DNA of 64,000 nucleotides from Amycolatopsis lurida. GTDB taxonomy: Bacteria; Actinomycetota; Actinomycetes; Mycobacteriales; Pseudonocardiaceae. Location: positions 7,759,101 through 7,823,100 of the forward strand of contig NZ_FNTA01000004.1 in assembly GCF_900105055.1 (NCBI RefSeq). The letters are read 5' to 3'. This document shows, piece by piece, positions 24,745 through 33,384 of the stretch. The translations under genes were made by a program, and so were the position numbers. How positions within the stretch are numbered: the stretch's first letter is position 1; the number at the start of each line of letters is the position of its first letter. Under the pieces are notes generated by a model that had not been told where the DNA came from, did not search any database, and saw nothing but the letters and a program-made list of their open reading frames with translations.

Positions 24745-25989
24745 TCAGCGGTGGTTATGGCGGGGTGTTTGTAGTGGGTCGAGGTATTGGGGCGGAATGA
24801 ATTCGGGTCGTCCGTTGGTCATCTGGACTTTCCAGCCGGATTGGCCGTGGATGACCATGTGGTGGTAGCGGCAGAGCAGACAGAGATTGTCGAGGTCGGT
24901 ATCGCCGAGTCGGCCCCACGGCAATATGTGGTGGGCTTCGCAGTGTTTGGGTCGTCGATGACATCCCGGAAAGGCGCAGCCGTGGTCACGGAGGTTCAGC
25001 GCTCGTCGTTGTGCGGGACTGATGGACCGGGTGGCGCGGCCGATGTCGAGGGGTTCGCTCTCGGAGCCAAGGACTGCGGGGATGATCTTCGCGTCGCAGG
25101 CCAGCATCCGCGCATGCCGTGCGGTGATCTGGGTGACCTCGTCGATGCAGGCGGATCCCAGTCCGGAGGTCAGAGACTCCAGGGGGATGGTGACGACGAT
25201 GGTGGTGCGGTCCCCGGACAGGGTCGGGGCTTTGTCGTTGGTCATGGCGTAATGGATGGCGTCGAACAACGCGTCACCATGACGTTCGCCGGGAGTGCGG
25301 GGGTCGCGGTTGCCGTCCTCGTCGACGGGTCTTCGTTGTCCCCAGGTTTCGAACAACGCGTTGGCGCGGGCTCCGAATTCGGGGTCCAGCAGGCCGTTGA
25401 GGCGCCACCAGCCGTCGTCGCGTTTGCGTAGATGGACCTCGCGTGAGGGTGGTTTGAGTTCTTCGTCTTTCGGTTCGTTCCCGTCGGGGTCCAGGTGTGC
25501 GAGGAGATCGGCGCCGACGTTGGTGATCTCTTGTGGCCCGGCGTGGCGGGCGAGGTTGACCAGGATTCGTTCCGCGCCGGAGCGGTCCTCGGCGGAGACC
25601 TCGGCGGGGATTTTCTTCAGTACGGTGAGGATGGGGTCGAGTTGCTGGTGCCCGAGGTCGCCTTCCGCCGCGGCGGCTCCGGCGATGGGTGCGAAGGCGG
25701 GTGCGGGCGTGCCGTCGAGGTTGCGGCTCTCGTTCACCGCCAGCGCGCGTGTCACGGTGTCACGGGCTTCATTCGGGCTGATGCGGGCGGTTTCGGCGAA
25801 CCACCCCGCGGTCGAACCATGCCCGAACAACTCCATCGGGCCGCGGGACTCGATCTCGACCAGGAACTGCCCGACCTCCGCCAAAGCCTGACGTGCCACC
25901 GACAACCGCTCGACCACGCCGTGCGCGAGCTCGCGCGCACCGGCGCGCCACAGCTCGTGCGGTGGTTCGAGGATGCGTTGGCCGGACAC
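24745..25989 (-). CDS. 13E12-type DUF222 / HNH endonuclease-like protein
   Basis: The C-terminus is an HNH nuclease domain: 'CAFPGCHRRPKHCEAHHILP' then 'DNLCLLCRYHHMVIH', with paired Cys for zinc and the His-His of the active site. The preceding 300 residues are the DUF222 domain of the actinobacterial 13E12 repeat family ('ARQALAEVGQFLVEIESRGP', 'GHGSTAGWFAETARISPNEA'). GTG 25989 gives 414 residues, just before the conserved part; TTG 26016 or a further upstream start cannot be excluded. These genes are multicopy and mobile-like in actinobacteria, yet their role is not established. It faces the dGTPase gene across a 54-base gap. Confidence 0.8.
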   Translation of the reverse strand: MSGQRILEPPHELWRAGARELAHGVVERLSVARQALAEVGQFLVEIESRGPMELFGHGSTAGWFAETARISPNEARDTVTRALAVNESRNLDGTPAPAFAPIAGAAAAEGDLGHQQLDPILTVLKKIPAEVSAEDRSGAERILVNLARHAGPQEITNVGADLLAHLDPDGNEPKDEELKPPSREVHLRKRDDGWWRLNGLLDPEFGARANALFETWGQRRPVDEDGNRDPRTPGERHGDALFDAIHYAMTNDKAPTLSGDRTTIVVTIPLESLTSGLGSACIDEVTQITARHARMLACDAKIIPAVLGSESEPLDIGRATRSISPAQRRALNLRDHGCAFPGCHRRPKHCEAHHILPWGRLGDTDLDNLCLLCRYHHMVIHGQSGWKVQMTNGRPEFIPPQYLDPLQTPRHNHR

Positions 25990-26459
25990 CCCACAAGAAT
26001 ACCAGGAATCGAACAAGTGTACGAATGTGAAAAGTGCTCCGGAATTGGCTTCGCATTCTGTTGATGGGCGAGATGGGACACCTGGATATTGTTGAGCAGT
26101 AAGGGAAACGTGAAGGCCGGCAGCGCGAGATCGTGAGTCGGAAAGCGACCCGATGTCAAGGCCGTCCACGAAGAAACCTGCCGATGGAATCGCCCGTCAC
26201 CGCGCGCACGATGAGATCCGGAGAAGTCCTCAACCTCACCATGTGGAGGTCGAACGCTTCGCGAGGTCCCTGGCGACGAACGCGGCCATCCGGTCCGACT
26301 CGGGGTCACGCATCAGCTCGAACGAGGCCACGATCCTCGACCGGTCACCGCCCCACCTCGACCCTCGATTTCCTCCTCACCGTACCGGTGACGTCGCCGC
26401 AGCCCTCGAAACCCGCCTAAGGTGACCGAGGACGCCGCAGTCACTCCCGGGAGGCACGC
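25990..26459. other. Gene-poor stretch upstream of HNH and cyclase genes
   Basis: I find no convincing gene in these 470 bases. The part to about 26130 is comparatively AT-rich and should hold the HNH gene promoter and possibly its true start. A short minus-strand frame near 26240-26330 ('MRDPESDRMAAFVARDLAKR') stops early and could be a decayed fragment. The cyclase ribosome-binding site GGGAGG is at 26449-26454. Confidence 0.4.
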
Positions 26460-27236
26460 ATGTCGTTGTTGGCCCAGCTGAACGCCGCGATCACCACGGG
26501 CACGATCGAGGTCGTCGACCTCACCGCCCCGTTGAGCGCGAGCACCCCGATCCTCCAGCTGCCCGAGCCGTTCGCGAACACGATCCCGTTCGGTCTGGAG
26601 GAGATCAGCCGCTACGACGAACGCGGGCCGCGCTGGTACTGGAACAACATCCACACCGGCGAGCACACCGGGACCCATCTCGACGTTCCCGTGCACTGGG
26701 TGTCGGGAAAGGACGGACACGACGTCTCCGAGGTGCCGCTGCGCACGCTGGTCGCCCCGGCCGTGGTGCTCGACGCGACGGCCCGTGCGGCCGAGGACCC
26801 GGACTTCCTGCTTTCCAGAGAAGACATCCGTGAGTGGGAACGCGTGAACGGGCCGCTGCCCGACGGTGGCTGGCTGCTCTACCGCACGGGCTGGGACGCC
26901 CGGTCGCATGATCAGGAGACCTTCCTCAACAACGACGAGAACGGTCCGCATTCGCCGGGCGTCTCGGCGGAGTGTGCCCGCTGGCTGGCGGAGGAGGCGC
27001 CGATCACCGGGTTCGGGGTGGAGACCGTGGGCACCGACGCGGGGCAGGCGCTGGCACTCGAACCGGCCTTCCCTTGCCACGAACTTCTTCTGGGCGCCGG
27101 AAAGCACGGCCTGACCCAGTTGCGAAACCTCGCGAGCCTGCCGCCCACCGGATCGCTGCTCGTCGTCAGCCCGCTGCCGATCGTCGGCGGTTCCGGCAGC
27201 CCCGCCAGGGTGTACGCGCTGGTCGAACGGGCATGA
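26460..27236 (+). CDS. Cyclase/kynurenine-formamidase-like hydrolase
   Basis: The 258-residue protein has the family signature HxGTHxDxPxH as 'HTGTHLDVPVHW' at about 69-80, which binds the catalytic metal (Zn or Mn). The N-terminal 'VVDLTAPLSASTPIL' is the usual opening strand. Members hydrolyse N-formylkynurenine, isatin or act in polyketide and cyclic-compound pathways. A GGGAGG site precedes ATG 26460. Its stop overlaps the start of the ThDP enzyme (ATGA), so the two proteins are made together and probably act in one pathway. No tryptophan-degradation gene is nearby, so a simple kynurenine role is not supported. Confidence 0.75.
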   Translation: MSLLAQLNAAITTGTIEVVDLTAPLSASTPILQLPEPFANTIPFGLEEISRYDERGPRWYWNNIHTGEHTGTHLDVPVHWVSGKDGHDVSEVPLRTLVAPAVVLDATARAAEDPDFLLSREDIREWERVNGPLPDGGWLLYRTGWDARSHDQETFLNNDENGPHSPGVSAECARWLAEEAPITGFGVETVGTDAGQALALEPAFPCHELLLGAGKHGLTQLRNLASLPPTGSLLVVSPLPIVGGSGSPARVYALVERA

Positions 27237-28843
27237 ACGTCGCGGAGCTGGTCGGCCGCACGCTGGCGGAGCTCGGGGTGGGCGCGGCGTTCGGGGTGGT
27301 GGGCAGCGGCAATTTCGAGGCCACCAACGGATTGCGCTCCGGCGGGGTGCGGTTCGTCGCCGCACGGCACGAGGGCGGCGCGGCGAGTATGGCCGACGCG
27401 TACGCGCGGATGAGCGGCCGTGTGCCGGTGCTGAGTGTCCATCAGGGCTGTGGGCTGACCAACGCGCTCACCGGGATCACCGAGGCCGCCAAGAGCCGGA
27501 CCCCGATGATCGTCCTGGCCGGGGACACCGCGGCGTCGTCGGTGCTGTCGAACTTCCGGGTGGACCAGGACGCGCTCGCGTCCGCCGTCGGTGTCGTGCC
27601 GGAGCGCGCGCACGGTGCGGCCACCGCGATCGCCGATACCGTCCGCGCTTATCGGACGGCGGTGCAGCAGCGCCGCACCGTCCTGCTCAATCTGCCGCTC
27701 GACGTCCAAGCCCAGAAGGCGCACGAAGCGGTCCCGGTTCCGGAAATCACCGGCCCGGCGCCGATTCGGCCGGACGGCGACGCGGTCGCGAAACTGGCGG
27801 ATCTCCTCGTCGAAGCACGGCGGCCGGTGTTCATCGCCGGTCGCGGTGCCCGGGCGAGCGCCACGTCCCTCAAGGCGCTCGCGGAAGTGTCCGGCGCGCT
27901 GCTGGCGACTTCGGCGGTGGCGCACGGACTCTTCCACGACGATCCTTTCTCGATCGGGATCGCGGGCGGCTTTTCTTCACCCCGGACGGCGGAACTCATC
28001 AGGGACGCCGACCTCGTGATCGGCTGGGGCTGCGCGCTGAACAGGTGGACCACCCGGCACGGCACGCTCCTCGGCCCGGACGCCAGGCTGGTCCAGGTCG
28101 ACGTCGAGCAGGCCGCACTCGGCGCGCACCGGCCGATCGACCTCGGCGTCGTCGGCGACGCCGCCGGCACGGCCGTGGACGTGCGCGCCGAACTCGAAAA
28201 ACGCGGCCACCGGAGGAGCCGCGAAGCCCTCGAAAGCACACAATGGAACGACGTGCCGTATAACGACCTATCCGGCGACGGCAGGATCGATCCGCGCACG
28301 CTCAGCCGCCGTCTCGACGAGATCCTGCCCGCCGAACGCGTGGTCTCGATCGACTCCGGCAACTTCATGGGCTACCCGAGCGCGTACCTGTCCGTCCCCG
28401 ACGAGAACGGCTTCTGCTTCACCCAGGCGTTCCAAAGTATCGGGCTCGGTCTCGGCACGGCGATCGGCGCGGCGCTGGCCCGGCCGGACAGGCTGCCGGT
28501 GCTCGGAGTCGGTGACGGCGGCTTCCACATGGCCATCTCCGAGCTGGAAACCGCCGTGCGGCTACGGATCCCGCTCGTCGTCATCGTGTACGACGACGCG
28601 GCGTACGGCGCCGAGATCCACCATTTCGGCGACGCGGACATGACGACGGTCCGGTTCCCCGACACCGATATCGCGGCGATCGGGCGCGGTTTCGGATGCG
28701 CCGGGATCACCGTGCGGACGGTCGAGGATCTGGCCGCCGTCACGGAATGGCTCGGCGGGCCACGGGACGCACCGCTCGTCGTCGACGCCAAGATCGCCGA
28801 CGACGGCGGCTCGTGGTGGCTCGCCGAAGCCTTCCGGCATTGA
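27233..28843 (+). CDS. Thiamine-diphosphate-dependent enzyme, acetolactate synthase-like
   Basis: The 536-residue protein starts in a 4-base overlap with the cyclase gene. It has the three ThDP-enzyme domains: an N-terminal PYR domain with the activating Glu47 in 'RHEGGAASMADAYARM', a central domain ('RRPVFIAGRGARAS'), and a C-terminal PP domain with 'GDGGFHMAISELETAV' (about 426-441). The cofactor motif normally ends in Asn-Asn; here it is 'YDDAAYG' (453-459), with Asp-Asp. Known relatives catalyse decarboxylation or C-C ligation of 2-oxo acids. The cyclase partner suggests it processes a ring-opened or cyclic diketone-type substrate; this is inference. Confidence 0.8.
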   Translation: MNVAELVGRTLAELGVGAAFGVVGSGNFEATNGLRSGGVRFVAARHEGGAASMADAYARMSGRVPVLSVHQGCGLTNALTGITEAAKSRTPMIVLAGDTAASSVLSNFRVDQDALASAVGVVPERAHGAATAIADTVRAYRTAVQQRRTVLLNLPLDVQAQKAHEAVPVPEITGPAPIRPDGDAVAKLADLLVEARRPVFIAGRGARASATSLKALAEVSGALLATSAVAHGLFHDDPFSIGIAGGFSSPRTAELIRDADLVIGWGCALNRWTTRHGTLLGPDARLVQVDVEQAALGAHRPIDLGVVGDAAGTAVDVRAELEKRGHRRSREALESTQWNDVPYNDLSGDGRIDPRTLSRRLDEILPAERVVSIDSGNFMGYPSAYLSVPDENGFCFTQAFQSIGLGLGTAIGAALARPDRLPVLGVGDGGFHMAISELETAVRLRIPLVVIVYDDAAYGAEIHHFGDADMTTVRFPDTDIAAIGRGFGCAGITVRTVEDLAAVTEWLGGPRDAPLVVDAKIADDGGSWWLAEAFRH

Positions 28844-28848
28844 GTCCG

Positions 28849-30111
28849 CTAAACGCCCCAGTCCGGCCTCAGCGGCATGCCCGAGTCACCGTCCGGACCG
28901 ACCTTCACCCCGAGCACCTGGTGCAGTTCGATCTCCCGCCGTTCGAAGGCGAGTCGGCACGCGGCCATGTACAGCGCCCAGACGCGGCTCCGCCCGGCGC
29001 CCGCTTCGGCGACGGCCGCGTCCCAGTTCGCGTCGAGGTTGGCGCACCACGCGCCGAGGGTGGTGGCGTAGTGCTCGCGGAGATTCTCCGAATGCCGCAC
29101 CTCCAGCCCGCTGTCGTGCATCGCGGTGGCGATCTCTCCGACGGATTCCAGCTCGCCGTCGGGGAAGACGTACCGGTCGATGAACCCGCGTGACCGGTGC
29201 GCGACGGAGGTGTCCGGGTTGGTGATGCAGTGGTTCAGCAAACGCCCGTGCGGCTTCAGTTTCCCGGCGAGGAAACGGAAGTACGACGGCAGGTTGCGGG
29301 CGCCGATATGCTCCGTGAGCCCGATGGACGACACCGCGTCGAACCCCGTTTCGGTGACGTCGCGGTAGTCGAGGTGCCGTACTTCGGCCTTGTCCGCGAG
29401 CCCCTTGGTCACGATGTCCTTCTGCGCCCATTGCGCCTGTTCACGCGAAAGGGTCACGCCCAGCGCCTCGACGCCGTAGTTCGCGACGGCGTGCTCCACC
29501 ATCCCGCCCCAGCCGCAGCCGACGTCCAGCAGCCGCATCCCCGGCCGGAGGCCGAGTTTCCGGCATACCAGGTCGAATTTGTGCGCCTGTGCCTCTTCCA
29601 GAGAGGCGTCGGCGGACGGATACGCGGCGCAGGTGTAGGCCATCGACGGCCCGAGCACCAGCTCGTAGAACCGGTTCGAAACGTCGTAGTGGTTGGAGAT
29701 CGCGCTGCTGTCACGTGCTTTCGAGTGCCGCAGCCCGTCGACGGTGCGCTTGAGGCGGCTCGGCAGCTCCTCTGCGGGCGGGGCGACGCGGCGCAGGTGC
29801 GTGGGGCCGAGTTTCCGCAGCAGCCACAACCGGTCGGCGGCGCTGAGCTGGTCGACCTGGGAAACGAGCGCACGCAACGCCGTGTAGAGGTCACCGTCGA
29901 CGTCGAGCGCGCCGGCGACGTAGGCCCGTGCGAGACCGAGGTCTCCTGGGGAGGACATCAGATACGTCAAGGCCAGCGGTGATCGCACCTCGATCGACAC
30001 GGGTGCGTCCGCGGGCCCGCTCGTGCTGCCGTCATAGGCGGTGATGGACACTTCGGCGCTCGGGCCGAGCAACCGCTCGAAGATCTTGCCGACGGTCGTC
30101 GTCTCAGCCAT
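28849..30111 (-). CDS. tmsB: Phospholipid fatty-acyl methyltransferase, TmsB/UfaA1-like
   Basis: This 420-residue protein belongs to the cyclopropane-fatty-acid-synthase family: the SAM motif 'LLDVGCGWGGM' at about 194-204, 'SNHYDVSNRFYELVLGPSMAYT' region before it, and 'GLTEHIGARNLPSYF' after it. It follows a DHCR24-like FAD oxidoreductase gene on the same strand with a 26-base gap. That pair matches tmsA-tmsB (bfaA-bfaB; UfaA1 in mycobacteria), which convert oleoyl chains on phospholipids into 10-methylstearoyl chains: TmsB adds the methyl as a methylene intermediate and TmsA reduces it. A separate tmsC is not seen. Confidence 0.82.
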   Translation of the reverse strand: MAETTTVGKIFERLLGPSAEVSITAYDGSTSGPADAPVSIEVRSPLALTYLMSSPGDLGLARAYVAGALDVDGDLYTALRALVSQVDQLSAADRLWLLRKLGPTHLRRVAPPAEELPSRLKRTVDGLRHSKARDSSAISNHYDVSNRFYELVLGPSMAYTCAAYPSADASLEEAQAHKFDLVCRKLGLRPGMRLLDVGCGWGGMVEHAVANYGVEALGVTLSREQAQWAQKDIVTKGLADKAEVRHLDYRDVTETGFDAVSSIGLTEHIGARNLPSYFRFLAGKLKPHGRLLNHCITNPDTSVAHRSRGFIDRYVFPDGELESVGEIATAMHDSGLEVRHSENLREHYATTLGAWCANLDANWDAAVAEAGAGRSRVWALYMAACRLAFERREIELHQVLGVKVGPDGDSGMPLRPDWGV

Positions 30112-30137
30112 GGTCGTCTCTCTTCTTCCGGCCCGGG

Positions 30138-31523
30138 TCACCGCCGCCGCACGCATTTCGCGTACAGGTCGAGCAGTCGGCCGTCGGGGTCGTAGGCCGT
30201 CTTGAGTTTCCGGTAGGCGTCGCCGTTGTACAGCCGCCAGAACTCGTCTTCGGTATAGAAACTGTCGGAATACAGCGACTTCCGCCCGCCGAGCCGGGTC
30301 ACTTCGGCCTCGATCAGCCGATTGTGCGTATCCGGCTCCTCGCCGGGGTCCAGCGGGACCGCGGACCAGAACCCGAAGTTGACGTACAGCGTTTCGGGGT
30401 CCAGTTCGTACAGCGGCGAGTTCACGCCACCCGGCCGCTGCTTCAGCGGGCAGATCCACACCGGGCTGATCGGGATCTCCCGGCGGAAGAAGTCCAGGAA
30501 CTCCGCTGCCCGCGACAGCGGTACCTCGATGTCCTGGACGATGGTCTCTTCCGGGGGAAGCCTGCGCAGCTTGAGCAGTTTCGCGGCGATCCCGAACCGG
30601 CGGTCGAGCGCCACGACCTTCCAATAGACCGACGATCGCAGCAGCCGCCTGCCCAGCAGCAGCCGGGGGAGCCGGTGCTGCACGCCGAACGCCCGCGAGC
30701 ACCAGAACCAGTCCGTGTCCCAGCGCCACAGGTAATCGCGGACGCTCAGATGATCCGTCTCGCGCGAGCGGATCGACTTGTAGTAGATGTCGAGCCAGGT
30801 GTAGTCGCTGGTCGCGGGCGCCGAGGCGGTGAACGTGCCCAGCGTCAGGTACTGCTCGCCCGGCCCGAAGACCGTGCCGTCCACGAAGTCGGCCGACCCG
30901 TTACGGCAGGCTTCACCCAGCGCCGCGAAGTACTCCTCGGTGTCGTCGTAGCGGACGTGCTCGAGCCGCACGTACGGTTTGACCGGTTCCAGCTCGATCT
31001 TCAGCCGCAGCGCGTAGCCGAGCGTCCCGTACGAGTTCGGGAAGCCGTGGAACAGGTCGCTGTGCTCGTTGTCCGGCCGCGCGACGACGATCCTGCCGTC
31101 GCCGGTGAGCAACTCCATCTCCAGCACCGACTCGTGCACGAGCCCGCTGCGGAACGAGGACGACTCGATGCCGAGACCGGTGACCGCGCCACCGAGCGTG
31201 ATCGTCTTGAGCTGCGGTACGACCAGCGGCATCAACCCGTGAGGCAGGGTCGCGTCCACCAACTGCTCGTAGGTGACCATGCCTTCGACGTCGGCCGTGC
31301 GCGCCAGGGGATCGACGTCGAGGACATGCGTGAATCCCGAGACGTCCAGACCCGGTGTGGTGGTCGCCGTCCGTGCCCGGAACAGGTTCGACGTCCGCTT
31401 CGCCAGCCGGATCGTCCCGTGGAGATCCGCGAGCTGTGCGCGGAGCGTTTCGGCGCGCGCTTCGTGTTCGGCGAACCGGACCAGCCGCGCCGTCGTTCGG
31501 GTACCGCTGTCTCCGCTAGTCAT
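30138..31523 (-). CDS. tmsA: FAD-dependent oxidoreductase of 10-methyl fatty acid synthesis, TmsA-like
   Basis: The 461-residue protein has an N-terminal FAD-binding (PCMH-type) domain with 'THVLDVDPLARTADVEGMVT' and 'TITLGGAVTGLGIESSSFRS', and a long C-terminal substrate domain ('SPVWICPLKQRPGGVNSPLY'). This is the DHCR24/seladin-like pattern of TmsA/BfaA, which reduces the 10-methylene intermediate made by TmsB with NADPH as donor. ATG 31523 is followed 26 bases past the stop by the TmsB gene. Its presence predicts 10-methyl branched chains (tuberculostearic type) in the membrane, as seen in many Pseudonocardiaceae. A secreted SGNH hydrolase gene lies 51 bases upstream on the same strand and might be cotranscribed. 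Confidence 0.8.
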   Translation of the reverse strand: MTSGDSGTRTTARLVRFAEHEARAETLRAQLADLHGTIRLAKRTSNLFRARTATTTPGLDVSGFTHVLDVDPLARTADVEGMVTYEQLVDATLPHGLMPLVVPQLKTITLGGAVTGLGIESSSFRSGLVHESVLEMELLTGDGRIVVARPDNEHSDLFHGFPNSYGTLGYALRLKIELEPVKPYVRLEHVRYDDTEEYFAALGEACRNGSADFVDGTVFGPGEQYLTLGTFTASAPATSDYTWLDIYYKSIRSRETDHLSVRDYLWRWDTDWFWCSRAFGVQHRLPRLLLGRRLLRSSVYWKVVALDRRFGIAAKLLKLRRLPPEETIVQDIEVPLSRAAEFLDFFRREIPISPVWICPLKQRPGGVNSPLYELDPETLYVNFGFWSAVPLDPGEEPDTHNRLIEAEVTRLGGRKSLYSDSFYTEDEFWRLYNGDAYRKLKTAYDPDGRLLDLYAKCVRRR

Positions 31524-31574
31524 TCCTGATCGCCATCAGTTCATCGTGCCCCACGGAACCGCCTGGCGCAGCCC

Positions 31575-32783
31575 TTATTCGTGCCGGAGTCCGGGCAGCG
31601 GGACGGCGTTCGCCATGGCGGTGAAGCCCTTGTCACCGGGATGGAGGTGATCGCCGGAGTCGAATTCGGGTTTCAGCCGCTGCGGGTCGGCGGGATCGCG
31701 GACCACCGCGTCGAAGTCGATGTAGCCGTCGAAGAGCCTGCTGGTCCGGATGAACCGGTTCACCGCCTGCCGCGTTTCCTCGAGCTGCGGAGTGTACGAA
31801 CCCCAGCCCTTCCACGGCGTGATCGTCGCGCCCAGTACCCGCAGGCCGCGGTCGTGCGCCCTCGTCGCGATCTGCTTCAACGCCGAGATGATCTTGTTCG
31901 GATCGGCCTGGTGCGGGGTCTGCTGGATGTCGTTGATGCCTTCGAACACGATCGCCGTCCGCACACCGGACTGGTTCAGGACGTCCCGGTCGAGCCTGGC
32001 CAGCGCGTTGACCCCGTAGTTGCCACCGTCGAGCAGCAGGCGGTTCCCGCTGATCCCGGCGTTGAGCACGCCGAGGCGTGCGCTGATCTTGTCGGCGAGC
32101 TGATCGGGCCAGCGCACGTTCGCGCCCCAGGTCGAATTCGCCCCGTCGGTGATCGAGTCGCCGATCGCGACGACGCTGCCCCGCAACCCGGTCCCGCGGA
32201 CGTCCACTCCGGACACGTAGTGCCAGACCGCGGTCTTCTCCGGGAACGCGGCCGCCGACTCGTCGGCCGCCTTGTCGCCGTTCCGGGTGAAGTACGAGTT
32301 CTGCAGCGCGAGCGGGTGGTAGGTGACCGGTCCCGACGGCGTCGGGGTGTACGTGGTGACCAGCAGGTCGCCGTCCCTCGGCACGGTCAGCGCCGCGCCG
32401 TCGCTGACGATGTCGGCGCCCGCCGGCACGGTGACCTCGCGATCCCCGCCGAAGGTCAGCGTGCGCATCGTGTCGGGCACGGCCTGCGGGGTGTCCGGGC
32501 CCGCGGCGACCGCGACGGTCACTCGGCCGAACAGCACCGGAGCGCGGCCGAAGGCGTTGGACAGCCGTACGCGGACCTCGTGCCCGCCGGCGCTGGTGTG
32601 CACGATGTTGCGGATCGAGAAGTTCGGGTAGCCGTTGTCGGTCCCGGCCACCCCGGCCGCGGGCGCCGCCGCCCAGGTGCCCACCCAGCCGCTGGTGGCG
32701 GAGCCCTCCATCGGGGCGGCCGCGGCACTCGGCATCGAGCCCAGCGCCAGGATTCCCGCTACGGCGAGATACTTCACGCGCAT
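31575..32783 (-). CDS. Secreted SGNH/GDSL hydrolase
   Basis: The 402-residue protein has a Sec signal peptide (about 1-23, ending 'AAAAP') and SGNH blocks in order: 'GDSITDG' (208-214, catalytic Ser), 'GISGNR' (about 243-248), 'GINDI' (282-286) and 'SGDHLHPGDKG' with catalytic Asp and His near the C-terminus. An N-terminal beta-rich domain (about 30-190) precedes the hydrolase fold, as in other actinobacterial secreted GDSL lipases/esterases. GGAGGTGAA lies before ATG 32783. It likely removes acyl or acetyl groups from extracellular polymers or lipids. Confidence 0.85.
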   Translation of the reverse strand: MRVKYLAVAGILALGSMPSAAAAPMEGSATSGWVGTWAAAPAAGVAGTDNGYPNFSIRNIVHTSAGGHEVRVRLSNAFGRAPVLFGRVTVAVAAGPDTPQAVPDTMRTLTFGGDREVTVPAGADIVSDGAALTVPRDGDLLVTTYTPTPSGPVTYHPLALQNSYFTRNGDKAADESAAAFPEKTAVWHYVSGVDVRGTGLRGSVVAIGDSITDGANSTWGANVRWPDQLADKISARLGVLNAGISGNRLLLDGGNYGVNALARLDRDVLNQSGVRTAIVFEGINDIQQTPHQADPNKIISALKQIATRAHDRGLRVLGATITPWKGWGSYTPQLEETRQAVNRFIRTSRLFDGYIDFDAVVRDPADPQRLKPEFDSGDHLHPGDKGFTAMANAVPLPGLRHE

Positions 32784-32893
32784 GTCGGTTCACCTCCAAC
32801 CGGTCGGCTCCACTCATCGTCAAGGAATCACCGGCAACCGGTCAACGCCCTGGACAGGACAGGTTTCTGTCGGGGGCCGTTAGCCTGAACGCC

Positions 32894-33265
32894 ATGAAAC
32901 CTGCTGCTCTCCGGAAGATCTGCCTCGGCTTCCCCGGTGCCCGCGAGGAGTTCCCGTTCGGGGAGGACAACAGCGTGTTCAAGGTTGCGGGCAAGGTGTT
33001 CGCGCTCAGCCCGCTCAAGGCGAAGCCGCTGCGGATCAGCCTCAAATGCGAGCCCGACCTGGCCGTCCGGTTGCGCGCCGAGCATCCGGCGATCATTCCC
33101 GGCTACCACCTGAACAAAAGACACTGGAACACCGTCGAACTGGACGGCTCGCTGACCGACGCCTTCGTCCGGGAGATGATCGAAGACTCCTACGACCTGG
33201 TCGTCGCGGGCCTGCCGAAACGGGAACAGGAGAAGTTGGACTGGGTCGCGCTCAGCCAGGAGTGA
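32894..33265 (+). CDS. MmcQ/YjbR family protein
   Basis: The 123-residue protein matches the small YjbR/MmcQ family: opening 'GFPGAREEFPFGEDNSVFKV', middle 'LKCEPDLAVRLRAEHPAIIP' and 'HLNKRHWNTVELDG'. The fold resembles a CyaY-like/DNA-binding alpha-beta sandwich, but no biochemical role is established for most members. It starts at ATG 32894, 110 bases from the divergent SGNH gene. There is no sign of an operon partner. Confidence 0.85.
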   Translation: MKPAALRKICLGFPGAREEFPFGEDNSVFKVAGKVFALSPLKAKPLRISLKCEPDLAVRLRAEHPAIIPGYHLNKRHWNTVELDGSLTDAFVREMIEDSYDLVVAGLPKREQEKLDWVALSQE

Positions 33266-33274
33266 GCGCCTGGG

Positions 33275-33294
33275 TTTCATCCGGATTTCATCCG
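33275..33294. promoter_or_regulatory. Direct repeat TTTCATCCG x2 upstream of two-component operon
   Basis: TTTCATCCG occurs at 33275-33283 and 33286-33294, eleven bases apart (about one helical turn), between the YjbR gene and the histidine kinase start at 33385. In-phase direct repeats suit a response regulator or SARP protein, and both are encoded in the downstream operon. Confidence 0.45.
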
Positions 33295-33384
33295 ACCATG
33301 CTCGTCCGGCCTCCTACCGTGGGCGGAGACGGGTGCCGCCCGCCGCACGATGACGCACTCAGCGGGACTTCCTAGGCTGATGCC

